DNA from: Homoserinimonas sp044769865
GTDB taxonomy: Bacteria; Actinomycetota; Actinomycetes; Actinomycetales; Microbacteriaceae
Reading direction: 5' to 3'
Assembly (NCBI RefSeq): GCF_044769865.1
Contig: NZ_JBIZWA010000001.1
Coordinates: 248,001-312,000 of the forward strand
Length of the DNA: 64,000 bases
The notes beneath the pieces are model-generated. The model saw nothing but the letters and a program-made list of their open reading frames with translations. It made no database searches and was not told the DNA's origin. The stretch's first letter is position 1. Each line of letters starts with the position of its first letter. Shown piece after piece: positions 57,400 through 64,000 of this stretch. The position numbers and the translations under genes are program-made.

Positions 57400-58734
57400 G
57401 TGAGCCCCACACGAGTGTTCGTCGCGCGCCTGACCGGGTGCTCCGTCTTCGACCCCGCGGGTGACAAGGTCGGCCGTGTGCGCGATGTGCTCGTCGTCTA
57501 CCGGGCCACCCAGTCCCCCCGCGTCGTCGGTTTCATCGTCGAGGTTCCCGGTCGTCGCCGGGTGTTTCTCTCGATCGGGCGCATCACGAGCATCAGCTCG
57601 GGGCAGATCATCACGACCGGCCTCATCAACCTGCGCCGCTTCGAGCAGCGCGGTGGCGAGGTGCGGGTCATCGCCGAGATGCTGGGCCGCCGTGTGACCC
57701 TCGTGAACGGCCGCGGCACGGCCACGATCGAGGATGTCGCGATCGAGGAGACCGGGCCCGGCGAGTGGCAGGTCAGCGAGCTCTTCCTGCGCAGGCCCAA
57801 GACGAGCGCCTCGCCCTTCGCCAAGGGCCCCACGCATTTCGCCTCGTGGGACGAGGTGCGCGAGAACACCGACGACGGCGAGGCGCAGTCGGCGACACAG
57901 CTGCTCGCAACCTACGAGGACATGCTCCCCGCCGACCTCGCGAGTGCCCTGCTCGACCTGCCGGAACAGCGGATGCTCGAGGTCGCGGGTGAACTGAGCG
58001 ACGACCGCCTGGCCGACGTGCTGGAGGAGATGCCGGAGGAGCGCCAGGTCGAGATCCTCGACAAGCTCGAGGACCGCCGCGCCGCCGACGTGCTCGACCA
58101 GATGCAGCCGGATGACGCTGCCGACCTCATCGCGCAGCTCAGCGAGGAGCGCAGCGAGGTGCTGCTCGACCTCATGCAGCCTGACGGCGCCGATGACGTG
58201 CGCATGCTGCTCAACTACGAGCCCGACACGGCCGGTGGTCTCATGACGACCGACCCCATCATCGTCTCGTCTGAGGCGACCGTCGCAGAGGGGCTCGCCC
58301 TCATCCGTCGTCACGAGCTCGCGCCAGCACTCGGCGCCGCGATCTGCGTCACCCTTCCGCCTTACGAGACGCCCACGGGTCGCTTCCTCGGCATGGTGCA
58401 CTTCCAGCGGATGCTCCGCTACCCGCCCGGCGAGCGCCTCGGCACCCTCATCGACCAGAAGCTCGAGCCCGTGCATGTCGACGCCTCGGCGGCGGAGGTC
58501 GCGCGCATCCTCGCGAGCTATGACCTCGTCTCAGTGCCCGTCGTCGACGACACCCACCGGCTCGTCGGCATTGTCACGATCGACGACGTGCTCGACTACC
58601 TGCTGCCCGATGACTGGCGAAGTCACGACGAGGACGACGACTTCTCGCCGCCCACCCTCGACACCCGACCCCAGCCCGTGATCACAACCGCCGCTCCCCC
58701 AGGAAGGAGGCGCCCGAATGGCCAGACACGATGA
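57400..58734 (+). CDS. MgtE N-terminal and CBS-domain protein without a channel domain
   Basis: A 444-residue cytoplasmic protein. The first 130 residues form PRC-barrel-like repeats (CSVFDPAGDKVGRVRDVLVV; RFEQRGGEVRVIAEMLG). Then come the MgtE N domain (about 165-275; ADLASALLDLPEQRMLEVAG, LDKLEDRRAADVLDQMQPDD) and two CBS domains (TTDPIIVSSEATVAEGLALI; LVSVPVVDDTHRLVGIVTID). The transmembrane magnesium channel of true MgtE is absent. It may sense magnesium or nucleotides and act on a partner transporter. GTG 57400 follows TAGGGT by six bases. The DUF1003 gene overlaps its last 17 bases. Confidence 0.87.
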   Translation: MSPTRVFVARLTGCSVFDPAGDKVGRVRDVLVVYRATQSPRVVGFIVEVPGRRRVFLSIGRITSISSGQIITTGLINLRRFEQRGGEVRVIAEMLGRRVTLVNGRGTATIEDVAIEETGPGEWQVSELFLRRPKTSASPFAKGPTHFASWDEVRENTDDGEAQSATQLLATYEDMLPADLASALLDLPEQRMLEVAGELSDDRLADVLEEMPEERQVEILDKLEDRRAADVLDQMQPDDAADLIAQLSEERSEVLLDLMQPDGADDVRMLLNYEPDTAGGLMTTDPIIVSSEATVAEGLALIRRHELAPALGAAICVTLPPYETPTGRFLGMVHFQRMLRYPPGERLGTLIDQKLEPVHVDASAAEVARILASYDLVSVPVVDDTHRLVGIVTIDDVLDYLLPDDWRSHDEDDDFSPPTLDTRPQPVITTAAPPGRRRPNGQTR

Positions 58735-59224
58735 CGGCGACCTCCAGGAGCCCAAGAACCTGAAGCAGTCCCGGCTGCCCCGCTTCGGCCGCGGCCAGGA
58801 CCGCATGGGGCGCTTCTCCGAGGCGTTCGCCCGGTCGATGGGAACCCCCTGGTTCCTCGTTGGCATGACGGTGTTCTGTGCCGTGTGGATCACCTACAAC
58901 ACGATCGCGCCCGAGGAGATGCAGTTCGACCCCCGCGCGCTCAACTACACGCTGCTCACGCTTATCCTGTCGCTGCAGGCGAGCTACGCGGCGCCCATGA
59001 TCCTCCTTGCACAGAACCGCCAGGACGACCGTGACCGCGTGCAGATCGAGCAGGACCGCCAGCGCGCAGAGCGCAACCTCAACGACACCGAATATCTCGC
59101 GCGCGAGGTCGTGGCCCTTCGCCTCGCGATGAAGGATGTCGCGACGAAGGACTTCATCCGCGCCGAACTGCGCTCCATGCTCGACGAGCTCGACCGCGAG
59201 AAGAGCGAACCCCGGAATGACTGA
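58718..59224 (+). CDS. DUF1003 membrane protein
   Basis: A 168-residue protein with two membrane helices (GTPWFLVGMTVFCAVWITYN; LNYTLLTLILSLQASYAAPM) and a long C-terminal coiled coil (RQDDRDRVQIEQDRQRAERN; LNDTEYLAREVVALRLAMKD). This is the DUF1003 family of unknown function. AGGAAGGAGG precedes ATG 58718, and the gene overlaps the MgtE-like gene by 17 bases. In mycobacteria and here the order mgtE-like, DUF1003, mrp is kept, implying a shared function. An ion-transport accessory role is conjecture. Confidence 0.9.
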   Translation: MARHDDGDLQEPKNLKQSRLPRFGRGQDRMGRFSEAFARSMGTPWFLVGMTVFCAVWITYNTIAPEEMQFDPRALNYTLLTLILSLQASYAAPMILLAQNRQDDRDRVQIEQDRQRAERNLNDTEYLAREVVALRLAMKDVATKDFIRAELRSMLDELDREKSEPRND

Positions 59225-60308
59225 GGCGGCCGTCCGCGCCGCCCTCGCCCGCGTGATTGACCCCGAGATCCGGCGCCCCATCACCGAGCTCGACATGGTG
59301 GGTGACGTGCAGGTCGACGGCGCTAGGGCATCCGTCACCATCAAGCTGACGATCGTCGGATGCCCCGCGGCCGACCGCATCGAACGTGACGTGCGCGAGG
59401 CGGTCGCGACGGCGGGCATCGACGAGCTCGACCTCACGATCACGGTCATGACGCCCGAGGAGCGCCGCGCCCTCACGGAGCGACTGCAGGGCGGCCGCAC
59501 CCGCACGATGCCGTTCACGCGCGAGAGCCTCACGCGCGTGATCGCGGTCACGAGCGGCAAGGGCGGCGTGGGCAAGTCGACCGTCACGGCGAACCTCGCG
59601 GTGGCCCTCGCGGCGCGTGGCCTCAGCGTCGGGCTCGTCGACGCGGATGTCTTCGGTTTCTCCATCCCCGCGATCCTCGGCATCCCCGACGCGAAGCCGA
59701 CCCGGGTGGGCGAGATGATCCTGCCGCCCGTCGCGCAGGGCGTGAAGGTCATCTCGATCGGCATGTTCGTGGAGGGCCAGGCCGCCGTCTCCTGGCGCGG
59801 GCCCATGCTGCACCGCACGATCCAGCAGTTCCTGACCGATGTCTATTTCGGCGACCTCGACGTGCTCCTGCTCGACCTGCCGCCCGGCACGGGCGACGTC
59901 GCGATCTCGGTCGGCCAGCTGCTCCCCCACGCCGAGGTGCTCGTGGTCACGACCCCTCAGGCGGCCGCCGCCGAGGTGGCAGAGCGCAGCGGCATCGCCG
60001 CCCGCCAGACGGGCCAGCAGGTCATCGGCATCGTCGAGAACATGGCCGGCCTCGTGCAGCCAGACGGCAGCATCCTGGAGCTCTTCGGCTCCGGCGGTGG
60101 CGATGAGCTGTCCCGGCGCCTCGCGGTGCCCGTGCTCGCCCGCATCCCGTTGAGCGTGCCACTACGCGCAGGCGGCGACGAGGGCCGCCCGGTCGTGCTG
60201 TCGACGCCGACGGATGCCGCGGCATCCGCCATCTCGCACTTGGCCGAGCAGCTCGCCCGCCGCGGGCGCGGGCTCGCCGGCCGAAGCCTGGGGGTCTCCC
60301 CCGCCTAG
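59217..60308 (+). CDS. mrp: Mrp/NBP35-type iron-sulfur carrier ATPase
   Basis: A 363-residue iron-sulfur cluster carrier. N-terminal MIP18/DUF59-like domain (VIDPEIRRPITELDMVGDVQ, VGCPAADRIERDVREAV), then a deviant Walker A P-loop AVTSGKGGVGKSTVTANLAV, switch-I VDADVFGFSIPAILGI and LLDLPPGTGDVAISV. A C-terminal CxxC for cluster binding is not seen; the region reads VENMAGLVQPDGSI where many Mrp proteins have MSYFVCPHCG. ATG 59217 overlaps the DUF1003 gene by eight bases. Its stop codon TAG forms part of the next gene's -10 box. Confidence 0.9.
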   Translation: MTEAAVRAALARVIDPEIRRPITELDMVGDVQVDGARASVTIKLTIVGCPAADRIERDVREAVATAGIDELDLTITVMTPEERRALTERLQGGRTRTMPFTRESLTRVIAVTSGKGGVGKSTVTANLAVALAARGLSVGLVDADVFGFSIPAILGIPDAKPTRVGEMILPPVAQGVKVISIGMFVEGQAAVSWRGPMLHRTIQQFLTDVYFGDLDVLLLDLPPGTGDVAISVGQLLPHAEVLVVTTPQAAAAEVAERSGIAARQTGQQVIGIVENMAGLVQPDGSILELFGSGGGDELSRRLAVPVLARIPLSVPLRAGGDEGRPVVLSTPTDAAASAISHLAEQLARRGRGLAGRSLGVSPA

Positions 60309-60311
60309 GAT
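60306..60311 (+). promoter_or_regulatory. -10 box of the aldehyde dehydrogenase gene, built from the mrp stop codon
   Basis: TAGGAT: its first three bases are the mrp stop (60306-60308). It stands six bases before ATG 60318, giving a leaderless message at the end of the mrp operon. Confidence 0.55.
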
Positions 60312-60317
60312 GGCGGA

Positions 60318-61868
60318 ATGGCAGGCTCACAGCTCACACCCGAGGTCATTGCCGACCTCGTCCCCGACCTCACGACTACATCGGGCGACACCGCCGACGT
60401 CATGGCTCCCTTCACTGGTGAGGTGCTGCACGCGCTTCCCCTCAGCACGGTCGACGACGTGCGCGACGCGGCCGAGCGGGCCCGTCTCGCGCAGCTCGCC
60501 TGGCAGCACGCGGGCTTCGCGCACCGCCGCCGGGTGCTGCTGAAGGCGCACGACCTGCTGCTCGAGCGGCGCCAGCTCCTCCTCGACGCCGTGCAGAGCG
60601 AGACCGGCAAGACGCGCGGCCAGGCCTTCGAGGAGGTCTTCCAGGCCGCGAACGTCACGCGCTACTACGCCCTCACGGCGCAGCGTGTGCTGCGGCCGGA
60701 GTCGCGTCGCTCCGCCATCCCCGTCGTCGTCACGACGCAGGTCGACGTGCGGCCGAAGGGCGTCGTCGGCGTCATCACGCCCTGGAACTTTCCGCTCAGC
60801 CTCTCGATCATGGACGTCATCCCCGCCCTCGCCGCGGGCAACGGCGTCGTGCAGAAGGCCGACAACCAGGGCGCACTGAGCATCCTTGCCTCGCGCCGCG
60901 CCTTCATCGACGCTGGCGTGCCGGCCGAGCTCTGGCAGGTCGTCGCGGGCGCGGGTGCCGAGATCGGCACGGCCGTGACGGATGTCGCGGACTACGTGTG
61001 CTTCACCGGCTCGACCGCGACGGGGCGCACGGTCGCAAAGCGTGCGGCCGAGCGGCTCGTGGGCGTCTCGCTCGAACTGGGCGGCAAGAACCCGCTCCTC
61101 GTACTCGACGACGTCAACCCCGAGAAGGCGGCTGCAGACGCCGCGTATGCCTGCTTCTCGTCGATGGGGCAGCTGTGTGTCTCGATCGAACGCATCATCG
61201 TGCACAGCGCCGTCGCCGACGACTTCATCGACGCCTTCGTGCGCCGCGTCGAGGCCCTCAGCATCGGGCCCGCCTACGACTACACGACGGATGCCGGTTC
61301 CCTGGCGCTGCCGTCACAGCTCGAGACCGTGCAGCGCCACGTCGATGACGCCCTCGCGAAGGGCGCGACGCTCCTCACGGGCGGCCGCGCCCTGCCGCAC
61401 CTCGGCCCGCTCTTCTACGCCCCCACGGTGCTGACGGATGTCACGCCCGAGATGGAGTGCCACTCCAACGAGACCTTCGGCCCCGTCGTGAGCATCACCA
61501 TCGTCGACAGCGAGGAGGAGGCGATCGTCGCGGCGAACGACACGGAGTACGGGCTCAATGCGTCCATCCTGAGTGGAAGCATCCGTCGCGCCCGTCGCGT
61601 GGCGAGCGCGCTCGAGAGCGGCAGCGTCAACATCAACGAGGGGTACCGTGCGACCTTCTCAGCGATCGACGCGCCCATGGGCGGCGCGAAGCAGTCGGGG
61701 CTGGGTCGCCGCAATGGCCCGGAGGGACTCCTGCGCTTCGTCGAGCAGCGCACCGTCTCGGCCAACACTGGCATCATGTCGCTGCCGCGCACGGCCGAGG
61801 AGTTCACGCCGCTCGTTGGCGTCATGGTGACGCTCCTCGTGGCGTTGCGCACGCTCCGCCTCCGCTGA
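60318..61868 (+). CDS. succinate-semialdehyde dehydrogenase-like aldehyde dehydrogenase
   Basis: NAD(P)-dependent aldehyde dehydrogenase of 516 residues. Landmarks: VGVITPWNFPLSLSIMDVIP for cofactor binding, FTGSTATGRTVAKRAAERLV, catalytic Glu in SLELGGKNPLLV and catalytic Cys in SSMGQLCVSIER, plus ETFGPVVSITIVDSEEEA and GLGRRNGPEGLLRFVEQRT. The pattern matches the GabD2-type succinate-semialdehyde dehydrogenases of actinobacteria. ATG 60318 is fixed by the overlapping -10 box. Its 3' end faces tatB across the palindromic repeat at 61874-61960. No 4-aminobutyrate genes are nearby, so the substrate is unsure. Confidence 0.9.
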   Translation: MAGSQLTPEVIADLVPDLTTTSGDTADVMAPFTGEVLHALPLSTVDDVRDAAERARLAQLAWQHAGFAHRRRVLLKAHDLLLERRQLLLDAVQSETGKTRGQAFEEVFQAANVTRYYALTAQRVLRPESRRSAIPVVVTTQVDVRPKGVVGVITPWNFPLSLSIMDVIPALAAGNGVVQKADNQGALSILASRRAFIDAGVPAELWQVVAGAGAEIGTAVTDVADYVCFTGSTATGRTVAKRAAERLVGVSLELGGKNPLLVLDDVNPEKAAADAAYACFSSMGQLCVSIERIIVHSAVADDFIDAFVRRVEALSIGPAYDYTTDAGSLALPSQLETVQRHVDDALAKGATLLTGGRALPHLGPLFYAPTVLTDVTPEMECHSNETFGPVVSITIVDSEEEAIVAANDTEYGLNASILSGSIRRARRVASALESGSVNINEGYRATFSAIDAPMGGAKQSGLGRRNGPEGLLRFVEQRTVSANTGIMSLPRTAEEFTPLVGVMVTLLVALRTLRLR

Positions 61869-61873
61869 CCCGT

Positions 61874-61960
61874 CTTTCCCAATTCAGGACCCGGCCTTCC
61901 TAACTCAGGAGTCACCTGGCGTGCCGACCGGCCCGAACAGACACTCCTGAGTTGGGAAAG
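61874..61960. repeat. second copy of the convergent-end palindromic repeat
   Basis: CTTTCCCAATTCAGGA (61874-61889) pairs with TCCTGAGTTGGGAAAG (61945-61960). A TAACTCAGGAGT unit lies at 61901-61912 between them. The arms match those at 3399-3414/3472-3487, except that the pair A-T is replaced by C-G (CAC/GTG there, CCC/GGG here). It fills the gap between convergent aldehyde dehydrogenase and tatB genes and is likely a shared transcript-end hairpin. Confidence 0.8.
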
Positions 61961-61962
61961 CG

Positions 61963-62331
61963 CTAGGTGGCCTCGGAGTCGAAGGGGACGGCCTCGCCCG
62001 ACTCCGCGAGCTGGGCGCGCCGAGCGGCGGCCGACTCGACCGGGCGGGCGCGCGTCGGCGGCTTGACGACCGGCTCGGGTTCTTCGACGAGGGCCTCACG
62101 GATGATTCGGCGCGGGTCATACTGCCGCGGATCGAGTTTCTGCCAGTCCACGTCGTCGAACTCGGGCCCCATCTCCTCGCGGAGTCGGTCCTTGGCGCCG
62201 TTCGCCATGTCGCGCAGCGATCGCACGAGCCGCGCGAGCTTGGCGGAGTATTCGGGCAGGCGCTCGGGGCCGAGCACGAACACGGCGATCAGCCCGATGA
62301 GGAGCAGCTTCTCGAACGTGAGCCCAAACAC
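61963..62331 (-). CDS. tatB: twin-arginine translocase subunit TatB
   Basis: A TatB-type component of the Sec-independent pathway that exports folded proteins, 122 residues. One N-terminal membrane helix with the invariant Glu region (FEKLLLIGLIAVFVLGPERL), an amphipathic helix (PEYSAKLARLVRSLRDMANG), a charged middle and a Pro/Arg/Ala-rich tail. The FGPERLP-type hinge is VLGPERLPEY. GTG 62331 lies six bases after TAGTCT. In mycobacteria tatB lies between mrp and the htrA/sigE genes, and the O-methyltransferase here is divergent from it. TatA and TatC are not in the window. Confidence 0.92.
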   Translation of the reverse strand: MFGLTFEKLLLIGLIAVFVLGPERLPEYSAKLARLVRSLRDMANGAKDRLREEMGPEFDDVDWQKLDPRQYDPRRIIREALVEEPEPVVKPPTRARPVESAAARRAQLAESGEAVPFDSEAT

Positions 62332-62337
62332 TCGTTC

Positions 62338-62343
62338 AGACTA
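62338..62343 (-). promoter_or_regulatory. -10 box of tatB
   Basis: TAGTCT on the minus strand, six bases before GTG 62331; probable leaderless promoter. Confidence 0.5.
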
Positions 62344-62415
62344 ACGTGATCGGCCGAGGCGGAGCCGTATCCTTGGATGAGCCCCACTTCGCAACCCGGG
62401 GCAGGGAGCCCCCAC

Positions 62416-63048
62416 GTGTCTGACAAAGATTCCAACTGGCGTTTCGTCGAGGAACTCATCACCGAGCCCAACGAGATCGCGCAGGCCCGCCAGCATTCCC
62501 TCGAGCTGGGTGTCGAGCCGATCGCACCGGCGGTCGGCGCCCAGGTATCCCTCATCGCGGCGGCGTCCGGCGCCAGGAACATGATCGAGATCGGCACGGG
62601 GCTCGGCGTGAGCGGCCTCTGGCTGCTGCGCGGCGCCCCGGATGCGACCCTCACCTCGATCGATATTGAGTCGGACTACCAGCAGGCCGCCCGCAAGGCT
62701 TTCGTCGCGGCGGGCACCCCGAGCAGCCGGGCGCGCCTCATCACGGGCCGCGCCCGCGACGTGCTCCCGCGCATGAACGAGCAGTCCTACGACGTCGTAC
62801 TCGTCGATGCGGATGCCGCATCCGTCATCGAATACGTCGAGCACGGCCTGCGGCTCGTGCGCCCGGGCGGCACCGTGCTCGTGCCCCATGCCCTCTGGCG
62901 CGACAAGGTCGCCGACCCGACCAAGCGGGACGACACGACGGCCGGGTTCCGGGCCCTCATCAAGGAGACGGCCGACTCGACGGCAGTACTGAGCGCCCTG
63001 TCTCCCGCGGGGGATGGGCTGCTGCAGCTGACCCGACTGCGAGACTGA
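62416..63048 (+). CDS. SAM-dependent O-methyltransferase
   Basis: A class I methyltransferase of 210 residues, O-methyltransferase family 3-like. SAM-binding core: NMIEIGTGLGVSGLWLLRGA, LTSIDIESDYQQAAR and YDVVLVDADAASVIEYV; then VRPGGTVLVPHALW. GTG 62416 is preferred: GGGAG lies eight bases upstream and TATCCT (62368-62373) gives a 36-base leader. An in-frame ATG at 62377 would add 13 residues. It matches the position of Rv1220c in mycobacteria (from memory). The methyl acceptor is unknown. Confidence 0.88.
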   Translation: MSDKDSNWRFVEELITEPNEIAQARQHSLELGVEPIAPAVGAQVSLIAAASGARNMIEIGTGLGVSGLWLLRGAPDATLTSIDIESDYQQAARKAFVAAGTPSSRARLITGRARDVLPRMNEQSYDVVLVDADAASVIEYVEHGLRLVRPGGTVLVPHALWRDKVADPTKRDDTTAGFRALIKETADSTAVLSALSPAGDGLLQLTRLRD

Positions 63049-63098
63049 GCTCGGGGTCGTCGCCTCGCGGCGCGACGTGCGGTGTTGGCCGGGTGCCG

Positions 63099-63269
63099 TT
63101 AGGCGCTGACGACGCCGGCGAGGGCGTCGTGGAGTTCCTTTGCTTCCGCGTCGTTGACGGAAACGACGAGCCGTCCGCCGCCCTCGAGGGGCACGCGCAC
63201 GATGATGAGACGACCCTCCTTAACAGCCTCCATTGGTCCGTCGCCGGTCCTCGGTTTCATGGCCGCCAT
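63099..63269 (-). CDS. DUF3117 family protein
   Basis: A conserved 56-residue actinobacterial protein: MAAMKPRTGDGPMEAVKEGR then LIIVRVPLEGGGRLVVSVND and an alpha-helical end (EAKELHDALAGVVSA). ATG 63269 has AAAGGGG seven bases upstream. The sequence is typical of the family, which is basic-to-neutral, soluble and of unknown function. It lies between the O-methyltransferase and dapE, as in mycobacteria. Confidence 0.93.
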   Translation of the reverse strand: MAAMKPRTGDGPMEAVKEGRLIIVRVPLEGGGRLVVSVNDAEAKELHDALAGVVSA

Positions 63270-63347
63270 TGGGTCCCCTTTCGTGGATGTCTCTCCATTA
63301 TTCCGCACGGGGGCGCCATAAGTGAAAACGGCGGGGACGGTCGAGCC

Positions 63348-64000
63348 CTAGTTGCCCGACAACCAGCGGCGCAGGCCCGCCTCACAATCAACAATCTGCT
63401 GCACGGGAACCCGTTCATCGTCGGCGTGCGCCTTGAGGGGGTCACCCGGCCCGTAGTTGACGGCGGGAACTCCGAGCGCCGAGAAGCGCGCGACATCCGT
63501 CCAACCGTACTTCGGATGCGCCGTGGCGCCCACTGCCGCCAGGAACTCGCGCGACAGGGGCGAGTCGAGCCCCGGGCGGGCACCCTCAGCGCGGTCTACG
63601 ACCGTGACGTCGAAGCCATGGAACACCTCGCGCAGGTGCGCCTCCGCCTCGTCTGCCGAACGGCTCGGGGCGAAGCGGTAGTTGACGTGCACCATGCACT
63701 CGTCGGGGATGACGTTGCCCGCGATGCCGCCCGAGATGCCGACGGCGCTCAGCCCCTCCCGGTAGACGAGTCCTTCGACCTCGATCTCGCGCGCCTTGTA
63801 CTCGACGAGGCGCTGGAGGATGGGCGTCGCCGCGTGGATGGCGTTGTCGCCGACCCAGGGCCGGGCCGAGTGGGCGCGGAGCCCGAAGGTGCGCACCTCG
63901 ACGCGCATATTGCCGTTGCATCCGCCCTCGACCTCGGAACGGGTCGGCTCGCCCAGGATGGCAAAGTCACCCTTGAGGAGCTCCGGGCGCGTGCGGGCAA
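63348..64000 (-). CDS. dapE: succinyl-diaminopimelate desuccinylase DapE, N-terminus beyond window
   Basis: C-terminal 217 codons of a zinc M20-family hydrolase that removes succinate in lysine and diaminopimelate synthesis. Visible: FAILGEPTRSEVEGGCNGNM with the metal-ligand region, LRAHSARPWVGDNAIH of the dimerisation domain, NVIPDECMVHVNYRFAP, and the C-terminal metal His in YGPGDPLKAHADDERVPVQQ. The 5' part lies beyond base 64000. Its neighbour DUF3117 matches the mycobacterial order. The dapC-like aminotransferase at 24932 may act in the same pathway. Confidence 0.93.
   Translation of the reverse strand, partial: ARTRPELLKGDFAILGEPTRSEVEGGCNGNMRVEVRTFGLRAHSARPWVGDNAIHAATPILQRLVEYKAREIEVEGLVYREGLSAVGISGGIAGNVIPDECMVHVNYRFAPSRSADEAEAHLREVFHGFDVTVVDRAEGARPGLDSPLSREFLAAVGATAHPKYGWTDVARFSALGVPAVNYGPGDPLKAHADDERVPVQQIVDCEAGLRRWLSGN

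Noticed and set aside
1..64000. GGATGC as a strand-biased signal such as Chi or KOPS
   Set aside because: My counts on the two strands are about equal, so it does not show the leading-strand skew of Chi or FtsK-orienting motifs.
1..64000. Insertion sequences, phage genes, attachment sites, CRISPR arrays or riboswitches
   Set aside because: No transposase, integrase, cas gene, tRNA-flanking direct repeat or recognisable riboswitch core was found; the only tRNA is flanked by ordinary terminators.

Overview
The window reads as a chromosome segment of a high-GC actinobacterium, most probably of the family Microbacteriaceae. The evidence is the strong GC3 bias, the frequent GTG starts, many start codons placed 6-7 bases after a TAnnnT box (leaderless mRNAs), and typical actinobacterial families (DUF3039, DUF3107, DUF3117, AdnAB, RamB, the DUF2342 protease, UPF0182). 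From memory, two stretches follow the gene order of Mycobacterium tuberculosis: about 30.1-52.9 kb resembles Rv3193c-Rv3211 (UPF0182, ylbL, DUF2342, cyclodehydratase-like, uvrD2, nudC, adnB, adnA, DUF3107, ferritin-like, DEAD helicase), and 57.4-64 kb resembles Rv1232c-Rv1202 (mgtE-like, DUF1003, mrp, tatB, O-methyltransferase, DUF3117, dapE). Nothing indicates phage, IS elements, CRISPR or recent transfer, and coding density is very high: no gene-free stretch exceeds about 300 bases.

Layout. 0-2 kb: murD2-murL, an alternative route to D-Glu in peptidoglycan, divergent from pncB. 3.4-8.4 kb: the glyoxylate shunt (aceB, aceA) with its RamB-type regulator divergent from it. 8.4-11.7 kb: a small GntR regulator, DUF3039 and an ABC-2 exporter. 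11.9-23.2 kb: a cell-envelope glycopolymer region. It has a nucleotidyltransferase, a TagGH-type exporter, a heterodimeric ABC exporter, and a tight four-gene minus-strand operon of two GT2 glycosyltransferases, a CDP-alcohol phosphotransferase and a TagF-like polymerase. 23.3-26.1 kb: an HtrA protease and a DapC-like aminotransferase. 26.1-29.9 kb: a two-component pair whose response regulator carries a PIG-L deacetylase as its output domain, then a nitrilase-family hydrolase and the initiator tRNA. 30-46.7 kb: envelope/proteolysis proteins (UPF0182, YlbL), the DUF2342 protease with a TOMM-cyclodehydratase-like partner, and DNA repair (UvrD2, AdnA, AdnB) with NudC and a degenerate aminoglycoside-phosphotransferase-like protein. 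46.7-56.9 kb: small DUFs, a PfkB kinase-SurE pair, VanZ, an aldo-keto reductase, a DEAD helicase with a coupled leader ORF, PHP and EEP phosphoesterases, a small protein behind an iterated operator, and aminopeptidase P. 56.9-64 kb: the MgtE-like/DUF1003/Mrp operon, an aldehyde dehydrogenase, TatB, an O-methyltransferase, DUF3117 and a partial dapE.

Points most worth a second look: the REC-PIG-L fusion with its kinase; a palindromic repeat family found at two convergent gene ends, with a compensatory base change in its stem; a 16-bp-period palindromic operator array at 54.9 kb; coupled leader ORFs; and an over-represented hexamer GGATGC/GCATCC on both strands. All similarity statements come from recognising motifs and gene order by eye; no search was run.
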